Source of the DNA: Streptomyces thermovulgaris | GTDB taxonomy: Bacteria > Actinomycetota > Actinomycetes > Streptomycetales > Streptomycetaceae | Direction: 5' to 3' | NCBI RefSeq assembly: GCF_002155915.1 | Contig: NZ_MUME01000036.1 | Coordinates: forward strand, 1 to 33,692 | DNA length: 33,692 nt | Notes under the pieces: model-generated | Seen by the model: the letters and a program-made list of their open reading frames with translations, nothing else | What the model was told of the DNA's origin: nothing | Database searches by the model: none | Shown here: positions 1-8,537 of the stretch, in pieces | Numbering within the stretch: the first letter of the stretch is position 1 | Layout: each line of letters begins with the position of its first letter | Made by a program: the position numbers and the translations under genes

Positions 1-326
1 TCGTGGTGCATGCACATGGGCTGGTTGGCGGGCCAGGCGGTGGAGGAGTACAGCCCCGGGCCGCGGGGCTCCCGGGGAGCGAAGGCCTCCCGTTCCGCCA
101 TGAGCGGGCCGCCCAGTTCCGCGAAGACGGCGGCGATCAGGTCCGGGTCCCGCAGCCCCAGGCCGCGCACGAGCAGCGCTCCGTGCTCGGTGACCTGCGC
201 GCGCAGCGCCTCGCGGTGCTCGGCCGCCCAGCCGACCGCGTCCGCAGGGGGTTCCAGGTGCAGGAGGGGAGGCCGGTCGGGCCGCAGCTCCACCTCCAGC
301 ACCGACGCCGAGGACGAGAACGACAT
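1..326 (-). CDS. Fe(II)/2-oxoglutarate-dependent dioxygenase, TauD/SyrP-like (partial, cut by window edge)
   Basis: The first 108 codons of a gene that runs off the left edge. The start ATG (326-324) is preceded by AAAGGA seven bases upstream. The N-terminus holds a short beta-rich segment, then a helix and a strand reading GALLVRGLGL, which is the usual entry to a TauD/TfdA jelly-roll. Near the edge STAWPANQPMCMHHE ends in H-x-E, the place where this family carries the first two iron ligands (HxD/E). The distal His and the 2-oxoglutarate-binding Arg would lie outside the window. In peptide clusters these enzymes hydroxylate an amino acid, free or carrier-bound, often at the beta carbon. The gene lies 52 bp after the synthetase gene on the same strand, so it is probably in that operon. 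Substrate is inferred only from context. Confidence 0.82.
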   Translation of the reverse strand, partial: MSFSSSASVLEVELRPDRPPLLHLEPPADAVGWAAEHREALRAQVTEHGALLVRGLGLRDPDLIAAVFAELGGPLMAEREAFAPREPRGPGLYSSTAWPANQPMCMHH

Positions 327-378
327 CTCGGTTTCCTTTCGTTCGTCACCAAGGAGGCCCGGGCGGGCCCCGAAGGGG

Positions 379-3300
379 TCAGGAGGACGCCAGCAGTTCG
401 GCGGCGCCCAGGACGACCCGTGCGGTCTCGGCGGGACGGGTGCGCAGGAAGTAGTGGCCCCCGTCGGCGAGTTCGTGCAGATCCACCTGCTCGGCCAGCA
501 GTTCCCAGTCCCGCCAGCGGTCGCGGAACCGTGCGGTGTTCGCGTCGTCGGCGGCGACGACCACGGTGACCGGCGCCGTCAGTCTCGCCGCCGGCGGGTT
601 CTCCAGGGCGCCGGCCAGATAGCGGTGTGCGGACACGCAGTCGTGCCGGTAGGCGGCACCGATGTGCTCGGCGTGCTCCGCGTTCAGCTCGCCGAGTTCG
701 CTGTAGCCGCTGTCCGCGCTCAGCTCCGCGGCGATGTCGGCGTTGCTCCGCTGCGTCAGTTCGGCGATCGCGGCGCGCCGCTCGGCGGCGGTGCCGAGCA
801 GTTGCGCACCGAGGAACACCCGCGTCACCTCGATTCCGCGCCCGAGCAGCCTCCGGGCCGTCTCCAGGGCGGGCGCGGCGCCGGAGGAGTGGCCCCACAG
901 CATGACCCGTCCCGGGCCGCGCCCGGCGATCTCGGCGACGACCCGCTCCACCACCTGCTCCAGCGGCGCGAACGGCTCCTCGACGGCCGCCAGGTCGTGT
1001 CCGGGCAGGTCCACGGCGTACACGGCGAGGCCGCCGCCGGCCAGGGCGCTCGCCATCGGCTGGAAGTTGACCGCGTTGCCGCCCGCGTACGGGAAGCACA
1101 CCAGCGCGCACTCCGGGCCGCCCTCCGGCTCCGACAGCGGCTGGAGCAGCTCCGGACGCCGGCGGGCCGTGCCGTCCAGACGCGCGGCCAGGTCGGCGAG
1201 CACCGGGTGGCGGGTGATGTCCTTCAAGGACACCGCGCGGTTCAGGGCGATGGTCAGCTTCACCGCCGTCAGCGAGGTGCCGCCGAGGCCGAAGAAGTGG
1301 TCCCGCCGGCCGATCGTGTGCGGGTCCAGGCCCAGCAGCTCGGCCCAGACGGCCGCCAGCCTGCGCTCGGTCGGGGTGCGCGGTGCGCCGCCGTCGTCCC
1401 CCGCCGTGCGCTCCCCGTCGGCGGCGCCCTGCGCCGACGGCGCGCTCCGTTCGGCCAGCGCGGTCAGCGCCTTGCGGTCGATCTTGCCGTTGGCGGTCAG
1501 CGGCAGCGCCTCCTGCCAGTGGAAGGCGGAGGGAACCATGTACGCGGGAAGCGAGGCCCCGAGTGTCCGCCGCAGTTCCTGGGACCGCAGACGCCGGCCG
1601 GTGTAGAAGGCGATCAGATGCGTGCTCCGGCCCGCCAGATCGGCGACAACCACCGCGCCGTCCCGGACGCCGGGCACCCGCAGCAGGGTGTTCTCGATCT
1701 CGCCGATCTCGATGCGGAATCCGCGGATCTTCACCTGGCTGTCCCGGCGGCCGAGGAACTCCAGCTTCCCGTCGGGGTGCCAGCGTCCCCAGTCGCCGCC
1801 CAGGTAGAGCCGCTCGCCCGGACGGTACGGGTCCGTGCGGTAGGCCTCACGGGTCCGTTCGGGGTCGTTGACGTAGCCGCGTCCCACGCACACCCCGGAG
1901 AACGCGATCAGTCCCGGGGCGCCGAGCGGCACCAGCGACAGCCGCTCGTCGACGACGTAGACCCGTACGTTGCTGACCGGGCGTCCCAGCAGCACCCGGT
2001 CCGGCACCGTGTCCATCACCTCGTGGTTGGTGTCGTCCGAGGTCTCCGTCAGCCCGTAGGCGTTGACCAGCCGGATGCCCGGCTGGAGGGCGAACCAGCG
2101 CTGCACCAGCTCCCGTTTCAGCGCCTCGCCGGTCACCGACACACAGGCCAGGTCGGGCAGTGCGCGCGGGTGCTGCTCCAGGTACGAGACCACCACCTCC
2201 AGATAGGAGGGCACGAGCTGCGCCACCGCGACCCGGCCGTGCACCAGGGTGTCGACGAACCGCTCCACGTCCGTGATCGCGTCCTGCTCGACCAGCAGGG
2301 TCCGCCCGCCCACCAGCAGCCCGGCGATCAGCTGCCACAGCGAGATGTCGAAGCACTGCGGGGCCGTCTGCGCCACCACCCGGCCGGGGCCGATCCCCAA
2401 GTCGTCGATCTTGGCGTACAGATGGTTGAGCATGCCCGCGTGCTCGCACATCGCCCCCTTCGGCTCGCCGGTGGAGCCGGAGGTGAAGTAGATGTACGCC
2501 AGCTGGTCGGGGGAGACCTCCACCTCGGGGTTCCCGTCGGCGTGCCCCTCGGCGTACGCCGCCTCGATGAGCAGCTTCTCGGCCTTCTCCGGCAGCGTGG
2601 CCAGGGCCTCGTCGAGGCTGCCGGTGCTGCCCGGCTCGGTCAGCACCAGCCGGCACCCGGCGCGGGAGAGCGTCGTCGCGATGCGGCCGGCCGGGAAGTG
2701 CGGCTCGATCGGCAGGTAGACACCGCCGGCCTTGAACACCGCCAGCACCGCGGCCAGCCAGTCGAGATTGCGTTCGGTGACCACGGCCACCACGCCCTCC
2801 CGGCCCAGACCGCGCGCCAGCAGCGCCCGCGCCAGCCGGTTGGCCCGCGCGTTCAGCTCCCCGTACGTCCACGACCGGTCCTTGTGCACCGCGGCCACCG
2901 CGTCCGGGTGCTCCCGCACCCGCTCCTCGAAGATCTGGTGCGCCCGCAGCGGCGGCAGCTCCCGGTGGGGTCCGGCCAGAGCCTCCAGCTGGTGGCGCAC
3001 CTCCTCGGGCGACAGCAGACTCCGTCCTATGTGCCCGGCGTCCGGGTCGGCCGTCATCAGCCGCAGCGCGGTCAGGTGGTAGCCGCCGATCCGGGCCGCG
3101 GCTTCGGCGTCCAGGACGTCCGTGCGGTACCGCAGCCGCAGCACGAGCCGGTCGTCCCGCTCGCCGAACGCCACCCGCAGCACGGCCTCCTCGGGCAGGT
3201 CGCATCCGGCGTCCGCGGGGTCGAGGACGACCTCGTACGACCGTTCCGTCAGCCCCAGGTCCCGGCGCAGCTCGCCGACCGGGAAGTCCTGGTGGGCGAT

Positions 3301-3660
3301 CAGTTCCTCCTCGACACGGCGGACGTCGAGCACCAGCCGGCGCCACGACCGCGGTGCGACGGTCAGCCGGCAGGGCAGCGGACCGCGTCCGGGACCCGTG
3401 ACGTACCCGGTCACCACGTCCTGCTCGGCCGACAGCGCGGCCAGCACCTTGGCGTGGGCGGCCAGCAGCACCGTGCTCACCGGCACGTCCAGCCGTGCCG
3501 CCAGGGCGCGCACCGCCCGGGCCGTGTCCGCCGGCACGGTCTCCTCGTGTTCGGCCGCGCCGGCCACCGGCTCGCGCGCCCACCGCGGGACGGCGGTGAA
3601 ACCGCCGGCGGTCAGCACCTTGCTCCAGAACTCCCTGTCCGCTGCCACGAGCGTTCCCAT
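379..3660 (-). CDS. Non-ribosomal peptide synthetase: partial condensation - adenylation - carrier - thioesterase (1093 aa)
   Basis: Activates an amino acid as its adenylate and loads it on a phosphopantetheine arm. Residues 1-235 resemble only the C-terminal half of a condensation domain (FWSKVL, DFPVGELRRDLG, RLRYRTDVLDA) and have no HHxxxDG. The adenylation domain spans about 240-735: A3 TSGSTGEPKG at 393-402, A5 NAYGLTET at 533-540, and the A10 lysine in NGKIDRK at 726. The carrier serine is S796 in GLGGTSL. A thioesterase follows at about 850-1090, with CFPYAGG, the GHSSG nucleophile S925, D1038/1039 and H1069; it looks like a type II (GrsT-like) enzyme although it is fused. Aligning by eye to GrsA gives the pocket code D-I-W-Q-S-T-A-D-D-K. 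The two acidic residues suggest a basic side chain (inference). The start is fixed by AGGAAGAGG upstream. The stop of the membrane protein gene lies 14 bp upstream, so co-translation is likely. Confidence 0.95.
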   Translation of the reverse strand: MGTLVAADREFWSKVLTAGGFTAVPRWAREPVAGAAEHEETVPADTARAVRALAARLDVPVSTVLLAAHAKVLAALSAEQDVVTGYVTGPGRGPLPCRLTVAPRSWRRLVLDVRRVEEELIAHQDFPVGELRRDLGLTERSYEVVLDPADAGCDLPEEAVLRVAFGERDDRLVLRLRYRTDVLDAEAAARIGGYHLTALRLMTADPDAGHIGRSLLSPEEVRHQLEALAGPHRELPPLRAHQIFEERVREHPDAVAAVHKDRSWTYGELNARANRLARALLARGLGREGVVAVVTERNLDWLAAVLAVFKAGGVYLPIEPHFPAGRIATTLSRAGCRLVLTEPGSTGSLDEALATLPEKAEKLLIEAAYAEGHADGNPEVEVSPDQLAYIYFTSGSTGEPKGAMCEHAGMLNHLYAKIDDLGIGPGRVVAQTAPQCFDISLWQLIAGLLVGGRTLLVEQDAITDVERFVDTLVHGRVAVAQLVPSYLEVVVSYLEQHPRALPDLACVSVTGEALKRELVQRWFALQPGIRLVNAYGLTETSDDTNHEVMDTVPDRVLLGRPVSNVRVYVVDERLSLVPLGAPGLIAFSGVCVGRGYVNDPERTREAYRTDPYRPGERLYLGGDWGRWHPDGKLEFLGRRDSQVKIRGFRIEIGEIENTLLRVPGVRDGAVVVADLAGRSTHLIAFYTGRRLRSQELRRTLGASLPAYMVPSAFHWQEALPLTANGKIDRKALTALAERSAPSAQGAADGERTAGDDGGAPRTPTERRLAAVWAELLGLDPHTIGRRDHFFGLGGTSLTAVKLTIALNRAVSLKDITRHPVLADLAARLDGTARRRPELLQPLSEPEGGPECALVCFPYAGGNAVNFQPMASALAGGGLAVYAVDLPGHDLAAVEEPFAPLEQVVERVVAEIAGRGPGRVMLWGHSSGAAPALETARRLLGRGIEVTRVFLGAQLLGTAAERRAAIAELTQRSNADIAAELSADSGYSELGELNAEHAEHIGAAYRHDCVSAHRYLAGALENPPAARLTAPVTVVVAADDANTARFRDRWRDWELLAEQVDLHELADGGHYFLRTRPAETARVVLGAAELLASS

Positions 3661-3674
3661 CGAATGCCTCTTCC

Positions 3675-6212
3675 TCAACTCGCCATCGGAGCGGCGGGGT
3701 TTCCGCCCCACTCCGTCCGTGCGGGGACTTCCTCGCCTTTCATGAGGAAGGAATCGGGGGCCAGTACGGCCTCGTCGCCCACCGTCACGCCGTAGTGCAC
3801 ATGCGCGCCGACCCCGATCGTGCAGTCGGCGCCGAGCGTGGTGCGGTCCGACTTGAAGGTGCCGTCCTCCTGCGAATGGCACTGGATCTTGCTGGCGGCG
3901 TTCAGGGTGCAGTCGTCCCCGATGGAGGTGAGCGTGCGCTCGGTGATGTAGCAGCCGTCGTCGAAGACCCTGCGTCCGATCCGCACCCCCAGCAGACGCC
4001 ACACCAGGCTCTTGAACGGGGTCCCGTTGAACACCTCGAGGTACTCGTCCGGGACCTTCCACAGGCGCTCGTGCCACCAGAAGTAGGGGTCGTAGATGGA
4101 GCACAGCCGCGGGCTCAGCGCGCGGAAGGAGGCGACCGCCCGTTCCACCAGGATCCAGTAGGCGGCGGTGACGGCCAGGGCGAGGGCCAGATAGCCGGCG
4201 ATCACCACGGGGCCCAGCCTGCCGTACAGGTCGACGGCGGCCAGGGCGAGCGCCGTGAGCAGCGCGGCGTTCCCCCAGCGCAGCAGCAGGAACAGCGCCA
4301 TCGAGCGGAGGTTGTACCGGTTCTTGGCGGCAAGGCCGCGGCGCAGCGCCTCGCCGGTCCTGAGGTGGTCGAAGCGGGTGTCGCGCTCCACCGTCCGCGG
4401 GATCTCGAAGCACGGTGAGCCGAGCAGCCCGACGCCCTGGCGCAGTTCGCCGTCGAGGGGGACCATCACCTTCGTCGCGAGCAGGCAGTTCTCGCCCGTC
4501 CTGGCCCCGGCCGGATAGGCGATGTTGTTGCCGAGGAAGTTGCGCGGGCCGATGGTCGCCCGGCTCACCCGGAACGAGGTGCTGGAGAAGTCCGCGTTGA
4601 CCACGGACAGCCCGTCGGCCACCATCGTGCCGCTGCCGACGGACACCAGGAACGGCGTCTCGTGCTGGAGTTCGGTGCCGAAGTTCGACCCGGTCTGCTC
4701 CACCCGGGACAGGTCGTAGCCCAGGAGGCGCAGATAGGGGACGATGTACGAACTGTCACCGCACAGCCAGGTGAAGAACTTGACGTTCGTCATGCCGGCC
4801 ACCGCGCGGTGCAGGGCGTAGTGGAAGCCGTAGAGCGGGTAGACCCGGTCGGGTTCGAAGGCCAGGTTCAGCAGCCGGGGGACGGTGAACAGAAGGGCCG
4901 CGCCCAGGATCACGAGCCCGAGGAACAGCGCGCCGGACAGCAGCAGGGTGTCGGTGACGAACTCCGTGACCGAGGACAGGGCCGTGCCCGACTCCAGCCG
5001 GGTGCGCAGGGCCGGCACCTGCGTGAACAGCATGTACAGCCCGCCGATCGTGAGCGGCAGGTACAGAAGGAACAGCTGCAGCAGGGTGGTCAGCGCATAG
5101 CCGGCGCGGCGCAGCGTGCCGCACGGGGCCGGTTCCACCCGGACGTAGTCGACCGTCGTGGGCTGCGCGGGGGAGCCGTGGTGGCGTTCGCCGTCCGGGA
5201 CGTGCTGGCCGCGGTACAGGGCGGAGGCATGGCCGAGTTGCGCCCCGTCGCCCATCGAGGTGTCGATGTCCAGCACCGTCTTCTCGCCGATGAAGACGTT
5301 CCGGCCGAGCGTGATCCGGCCGGTCTGGATGTGTCCGGCATGCGCGCGGTAGCCGAGGAAGAACGAGTCCTTGCGGATCACCGTGCCGGAGCCGATGGTG
5401 AGCAGGTCGGTGCACACCGGGACGGAGGGGGAGAGAATCGTGACGTTCCTGCCGATCCGTGCGCCCAGGGCCCGCAGATACATCACATACAGCGGATTCC
5501 CCACGAAGAGGACCATCGGATTGGCGTGCAGCAGCGACTTGACGATCCAGAAGCGCAGATAGGTCACGCCCCACAGCGGGAACTCGGTGGGTTTCCAGCG
5601 GCCGATGAGAATCCACTTGGCGGCGACGGGGAAGGCGCACAGGGCGATGAACCCGGCACCGCCGAACACGAGTGACCGCAGGTAGATGTCGAGGAATCCG
5701 GATCCCGCGGCGACCCACGCATAGCCCTTCACGGTGGCCACCGCGACGGCGAGGGAATATCCGAGAAAAACCAGCAACTGGGCGGTTCCGCACAGTACGT
5801 AGCGCGCCGTGCTCTTCGGTGCCGTCCGGACCGGTGGAGCCGGCGGGGCCGGCGGGGCCGGTTTCGCGGGCGCGTCCGGGGCCGGGGCGTCGCCGGGCGG
5901 TGGTGCGGTCCGGGCGAGAGCGGCGGCCAGATCGCGGAGCGTGGGGTTGCGGTAGATGTCCCGCATGGACACGGACGGCAGGTTCGGTCTCTTCCGCACC
6001 CGTGCGCAGAACTGGGCCATGACGAGGGAATTGGCGCCCAGATCATTGAAGAAATGACTGTCGGGCGCGACGTGATCGACGTGCACGAGGTCCGCCAGGA
6101 TTTCGGCGAGTTCCCTTTCGGTGTCCGTCGTCGCCGGGGCGCTGCTTCCCTGCCCGACGAGCGCGGATCCGTCCGCCCCGGGCATCAGAATATCCGCAGA
6201 CTTCTCCACCAT
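3675..6212 (-). CDS. Pls/PosA-family carrier domain plus six-TM tandem-domain protein lacking an adenylation domain (845 aa)
   Basis: Poly-amino-acid synthetases such as epsilon-poly-lysine synthetase are normally about 1300 aa in the order A - T - membrane part. Here the A domain is absent. Residues 25-100 are a carrier with LGANSL (serine 62) and the family motif ARVRKRPNLPSVSMRDIY. A Pro/Ala linker follows (101-130). Six hydrophobic segments lie near 138-162, 178-205, 372-398, 420-446, 640-662 and 666-690. Between and after them are three soluble blocks (about 207-360, 450-635, 695-845) rich in hexapeptide-type turns such as LGRNVFIGEKTVLDID and IGDDCTLNAASKIQCHS. These match the tandem soluble domains that join residues iteratively in Pls. 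I infer that it extends a peptide at the membrane using a residue loaded in trans by the downstream adenylating protein. The ATG at 6212 has AGGGAG upstream. Earlier in-frame codons lose GC3 bias, so they were excluded. Confidence 0.9.
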   Translation of the reverse strand: MVEKSADILMPGADGSALVGQGSSAPATTDTERELAEILADLVHVDHVAPDSHFFNDLGANSLVMAQFCARVRKRPNLPSVSMRDIYRNPTLRDLAAALARTAPPPGDAPAPDAPAKPAPPAPPAPPVRTAPKSTARYVLCGTAQLLVFLGYSLAVAVATVKGYAWVAAGSGFLDIYLRSLVFGGAGFIALCAFPVAAKWILIGRWKPTEFPLWGVTYLRFWIVKSLLHANPMVLFVGNPLYVMYLRALGARIGRNVTILSPSVPVCTDLLTIGSGTVIRKDSFFLGYRAHAGHIQTGRITLGRNVFIGEKTVLDIDTSMGDGAQLGHASALYRGQHVPDGERHHGSPAQPTTVDYVRVEPAPCGTLRRAGYALTTLLQLFLLYLPLTIGGLYMLFTQVPALRTRLESGTALSSVTEFVTDTLLLSGALFLGLVILGAALLFTVPRLLNLAFEPDRVYPLYGFHYALHRAVAGMTNVKFFTWLCGDSSYIVPYLRLLGYDLSRVEQTGSNFGTELQHETPFLVSVGSGTMVADGLSVVNADFSSTSFRVSRATIGPRNFLGNNIAYPAGARTGENCLLATKVMVPLDGELRQGVGLLGSPCFEIPRTVERDTRFDHLRTGEALRRGLAAKNRYNLRSMALFLLLRWGNAALLTALALAAVDLYGRLGPVVIAGYLALALAVTAAYWILVERAVASFRALSPRLCSIYDPYFWWHERLWKVPDEYLEVFNGTPFKSLVWRLLGVRIGRRVFDDGCYITERTLTSIGDDCTLNAASKIQCHSQEDGTFKSDRTTLGADCTIGVGAHVHYGVTVGDEAVLAPDSFLMKGEEVPARTEWGGNPAAPMAS

Positions 6213-6685
6213 GCGAGCTCCCTGAGAAAGGTCAAAAACCATCGGCCAGCGGTGCCCGGTTCCCGAGACCGTGCGTTTTCGCCTGATCACGAAACCATGG
6301 TTCAGTCTTGTTCGGTCGTCGCCGGGTTGCCACTCGGGATACGGTTGAACCGCCGCGGGCGGAAGCACGGAAAGCATCTTTCTCTCGGTTCTCCCTGCCA
6401 GGACACGAGCAATGTCACCCGTACGGGGGTTCACCCCTCGAGAGGATGCGAAGCGGCATGTGTCCTTTCAGGACGGGCCGGTGGACCTGTCGCTCGCCCC
6501 ATGAGCCGGGGCGTTCGGCGCGTTCCGGCCTTTCGGGAGAGCGGGCGCCGGGAACACGGCATTTCTCAGGGGCAGTCCGGTCAAGTGGCCGTACTCCGCC
6601 CCCGCGCGCACACTGAGCACTGGCGGAGCCGCCCTGAGGAGGGCTGTGTCGATGGTCCGCCCGACCGTTTGTTGAGGGGGCCGAT
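6213..6685. promoter_or_regulatory. Divergent intergenic region between the peptide operon and the aquaporin gene
   Basis: 473 bp without a convincing gene. It is less GC-biased than its surroundings and must carry the promoters for both flanking transcripts. A perfect 10-bp palindrome AACCATGGTT sits at 6293-6302, about 80 bp upstream of the membrane protein start. I could not identify a clear -35/-10 pair on either strand. Confidence 0.5.
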
Positions 6686-7624
6686 ATGGCCGTGGAAATA
6701 CCGCCCTTGTTGAAATCCTCACGACTCAAACAACGTGGGGGGCTCCTGGGCGAATGCATGGCGGAGTTCCTGGGAACCTTCGTCCTCATCGCCTTCGGAT
6801 GCGGTTCGGTGGCCGTGGCGGTCGCCGGACTGCCCGGCTCGGGCCGCACGTCGGGGCCCACGACGTTCTTCATCAGCTCCGGTGACTGGCTGCTGATCAC
6901 CTGGGGCTGGGCGATGGGCGTGGTCTTCGGTGTGTACGTGGCCGGAGGCGTCAGCGGGGCGCACATCAACCCCGCGGTCACCCTCGCGTTCGCGGTGCGC
7001 CGCCGGTTTCCCTGGGTGAAGGTGGTCCCGTACTGGATCGCGCAGGTGGTGGGCGCCTTCGCCGGAGCGGCGCTGGTGTACGCCGTCTACCACGACGCCA
7101 TCAACGCCTTCGACCGGGCGATGCCGGGACCGAAGACGGGCGGGCACACGCTCGCGTCCTTCTCGATCTTCGCCACCTTCCCGGCGCCCTACTTCCAAGG
7201 CGGCCACTGGGGCCCGCTGGTGGACCAGATCGTCGGCACCGCGTTCCTGGTCATGCTGGTCGCGGCACTCATCGACCTGCGCAACATGGCCGTGCAGTCC
7301 AACCTCGGGCCGCTGCTCATCGGCTTCGTGGTCGCCGCCATCGGCATGTCCTTCGGCCCGAACGCCGGATACGCCATCAACCCGGCGCGCGACTTCGGGC
7401 CGCGCCTGTTCACCTTCGCCGCGGGCTGGGGCGACCTGGCGTTCCCGGGCAGCCTGGCCGGGGCGTTCAGCAGCTACTGGTGGATCCCCATCGTCGGACC
7501 GCTCGTCGGCGGGGTCGTCGGCGTCCTGGTGTACGACTTCTTCATCGGTGACGTCCTGCACGCCCGTGCCCAGGAGGGCGCGGTCGTGGAACCCGGACGC
7601 ACCCGCCCGGTGGAGGAGGAGTGA
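6686..7624 (+). CDS. glpF: Aquaglyceroporin / glycerol facilitator-like MIP channel (312 aa)
   Basis: A membrane channel for glycerol or water. Both pore motifs are present: NPA at 95-97 (HINPAVT) and NPA at 232-234 (AINPARDFGPR). The Asp directly after the second NPAR is typical of glycerol-conducting rather than water-only channels. Six hydrophobic helices are visible. The protein is longer than the usual 250-280 aa, with an extended periplasmic loop at about 48-66 and another at about 140-178, plus a charged C-tail ending EEE. The start ATG has GAGGGGG five bases upstream. It stands alone: glycerol kinase and its regulator are about 8-9 kb downstream, so linkage to glycerol use is by family, not by operon. 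A hairpin follows the stop. Confidence 0.9.
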   Translation: MAVEIPPLLKSSRLKQRGGLLGECMAEFLGTFVLIAFGCGSVAVAVAGLPGSGRTSGPTTFFISSGDWLLITWGWAMGVVFGVYVAGGVSGAHINPAVTLAFAVRRRFPWVKVVPYWIAQVVGAFAGAALVYAVYHDAINAFDRAMPGPKTGGHTLASFSIFATFPAPYFQGGHWGPLVDQIVGTAFLVMLVAALIDLRNMAVQSNLGPLLIGFVVAAIGMSFGPNAGYAINPARDFGPRLFTFAAGWGDLAFPGSLAGAFSSYWWIPIVGPLVGGVVGVLVYDFFIGDVLHARAQEGAVVEPGRTRPVEEE

Positions 7625-7650
7625 CCCCGCCACCGGACGGGACGCCGGAA

Positions 7651-7684
7651 CCCGGAGCCGGCCGGGAAAGCGGCCGGCGCCGGG
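7651..7684 (+). terminator. Hairpin after the aquaporin gene
   Basis: GCCGGCCG (7657-7664), a 6-nt loop, then CGGCCGGC (7671-7678). An outer CCCGG/CCGGG pair across one mismatch extends the stem. There is no U-tract, as is common in Streptomyces. It begins 27 bp past the stop. Confidence 0.55.
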
Positions 7685-7875
7685 CGTTGGAGCGGTGCAC
7701 GCGGGTGACCGGCGCGCCGCTCGCGCCGGCGGTCCGTGCTCCGCGTCCGACTGCGCGACAGAACCGCCCCGCCCGGTAGCGGGTGACGGAGCCGTGGACG
7801 GCGGAGCGCGTGCCGCCGCGGGTGGTGCGTCCGCTGCTCCCGCCGCAGCTGCCGGCGGCGCGGACGGCCCTCGGG

Positions 7876-8367
7876 CTAGCCGTGGTAGGTGATGTAGCCG
7901 TTGCCGTCCCGGTCGTTGCGGGCCTTGGTGTAGGAGTGGACGTCGGCACGGGCGCCGGAGGGCTTGAACAGGTAGACGGTGTCCTTGTCGTTGTTCCAGA
8001 TGAAGTTGCAGTTCTGGCGGTAGACGACGTTCTTGGCGTCGGAGTCCGTGCCCTTGCCCCCGCGCAGCTTCACGTAGTCGCCGGGCTCGAGGTAGTGGTT
8101 GGAGCGGAACGTGAACTTGTTGCCGGCGGCGTCCTTGACGACGTAGCCCTTGAGATTGACCCGCGCGGTGCGCGAGTAGTTCTTGATCGTCAGGTACTCG
8201 TTCTTGGTGTTGCCCGTACGGCAGTTGTTGGAGTCCCGGCCGGGCGCGTCGTACTGGATGCCCCTCACCTTCAGTGCCGACGAGTACTCGGCGGCCTGCG
8301 CGGGAGCGGCGACGACGGCGATGGTGCCCGCCGCGGCGGCGACGGCGAGCGCGGAGCGTATACGCAT
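7876..8367 (-). CDS. Secreted lamin-tail-domain protein (163 aa)
   Basis: A small exported protein. Residues 1-26 are a Sec signal peptide: MRIRS, a hydrophobic Ala/Val core and an AQA-A cleavage site. The mature part has the lamin tail domain pattern: EYLTIKNYSRTARVNLKGYVVKD, then LEPGDYVKLRGG, then NNDKDTVYLFKPSG. This is an Ig-like beta sandwich found in many secreted actinomycete proteins. Two cysteines (NNCR and QNCN) could form a disulphide outside the cell. The molecular role is unknown. The ATG has GGGGGA five bases upstream, and a possible -10 box TAGGCT lies at 8410-8405. No neighbour appears to share its transcript. Confidence 0.9.
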   Translation of the reverse strand: MRIRSALAVAAAAGTIAVVAAPAQAAEYSSALKVRGIQYDAPGRDSNNCRTGNTKNEYLTIKNYSRTARVNLKGYVVKDAAGNKFTFRSNHYLEPGDYVKLRGGKGTDSDAKNVVYRQNCNFIWNNDKDTVYLFKPSGARADVHSYTKARNDRDGNGYITYHG

Positions 8368-8537
8368 GAGGTTCCCCCCTCAGTCGTGCCGATGGAGCGG
8401 CAGGAGCCTACACAACTCATGGCGAACGGGTGACTTGTTCGTGTGGGAAGTGTGAAGGGTCCTGTGCCGGTGGGAGAATGAGCGCCCGCTGTCCCGGGGT
8501 GGAGAACCCGTCCGGGCTCTCGCTGCCGTGCACCCCC

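Noticed and set aside
3660..3675. That the membrane protein and synthetase are one Pls gene broken by a frameshift
   Set aside because: The order is T-membrane then C-A-T-TE, the reverse of A-T-membrane, and each part has its own start, ribosome site and carrier domain.
6213..6434. N-terminal extension of the membrane protein in frame
   Set aside because: GC3 falls to non-coding levels upstream of 6212 and a ribosome site precedes 6212.
6412..6504. 30-codon ORF starting MSPVRGFTPRED
   Set aside because: No ribosome site, no family match; expected by chance.
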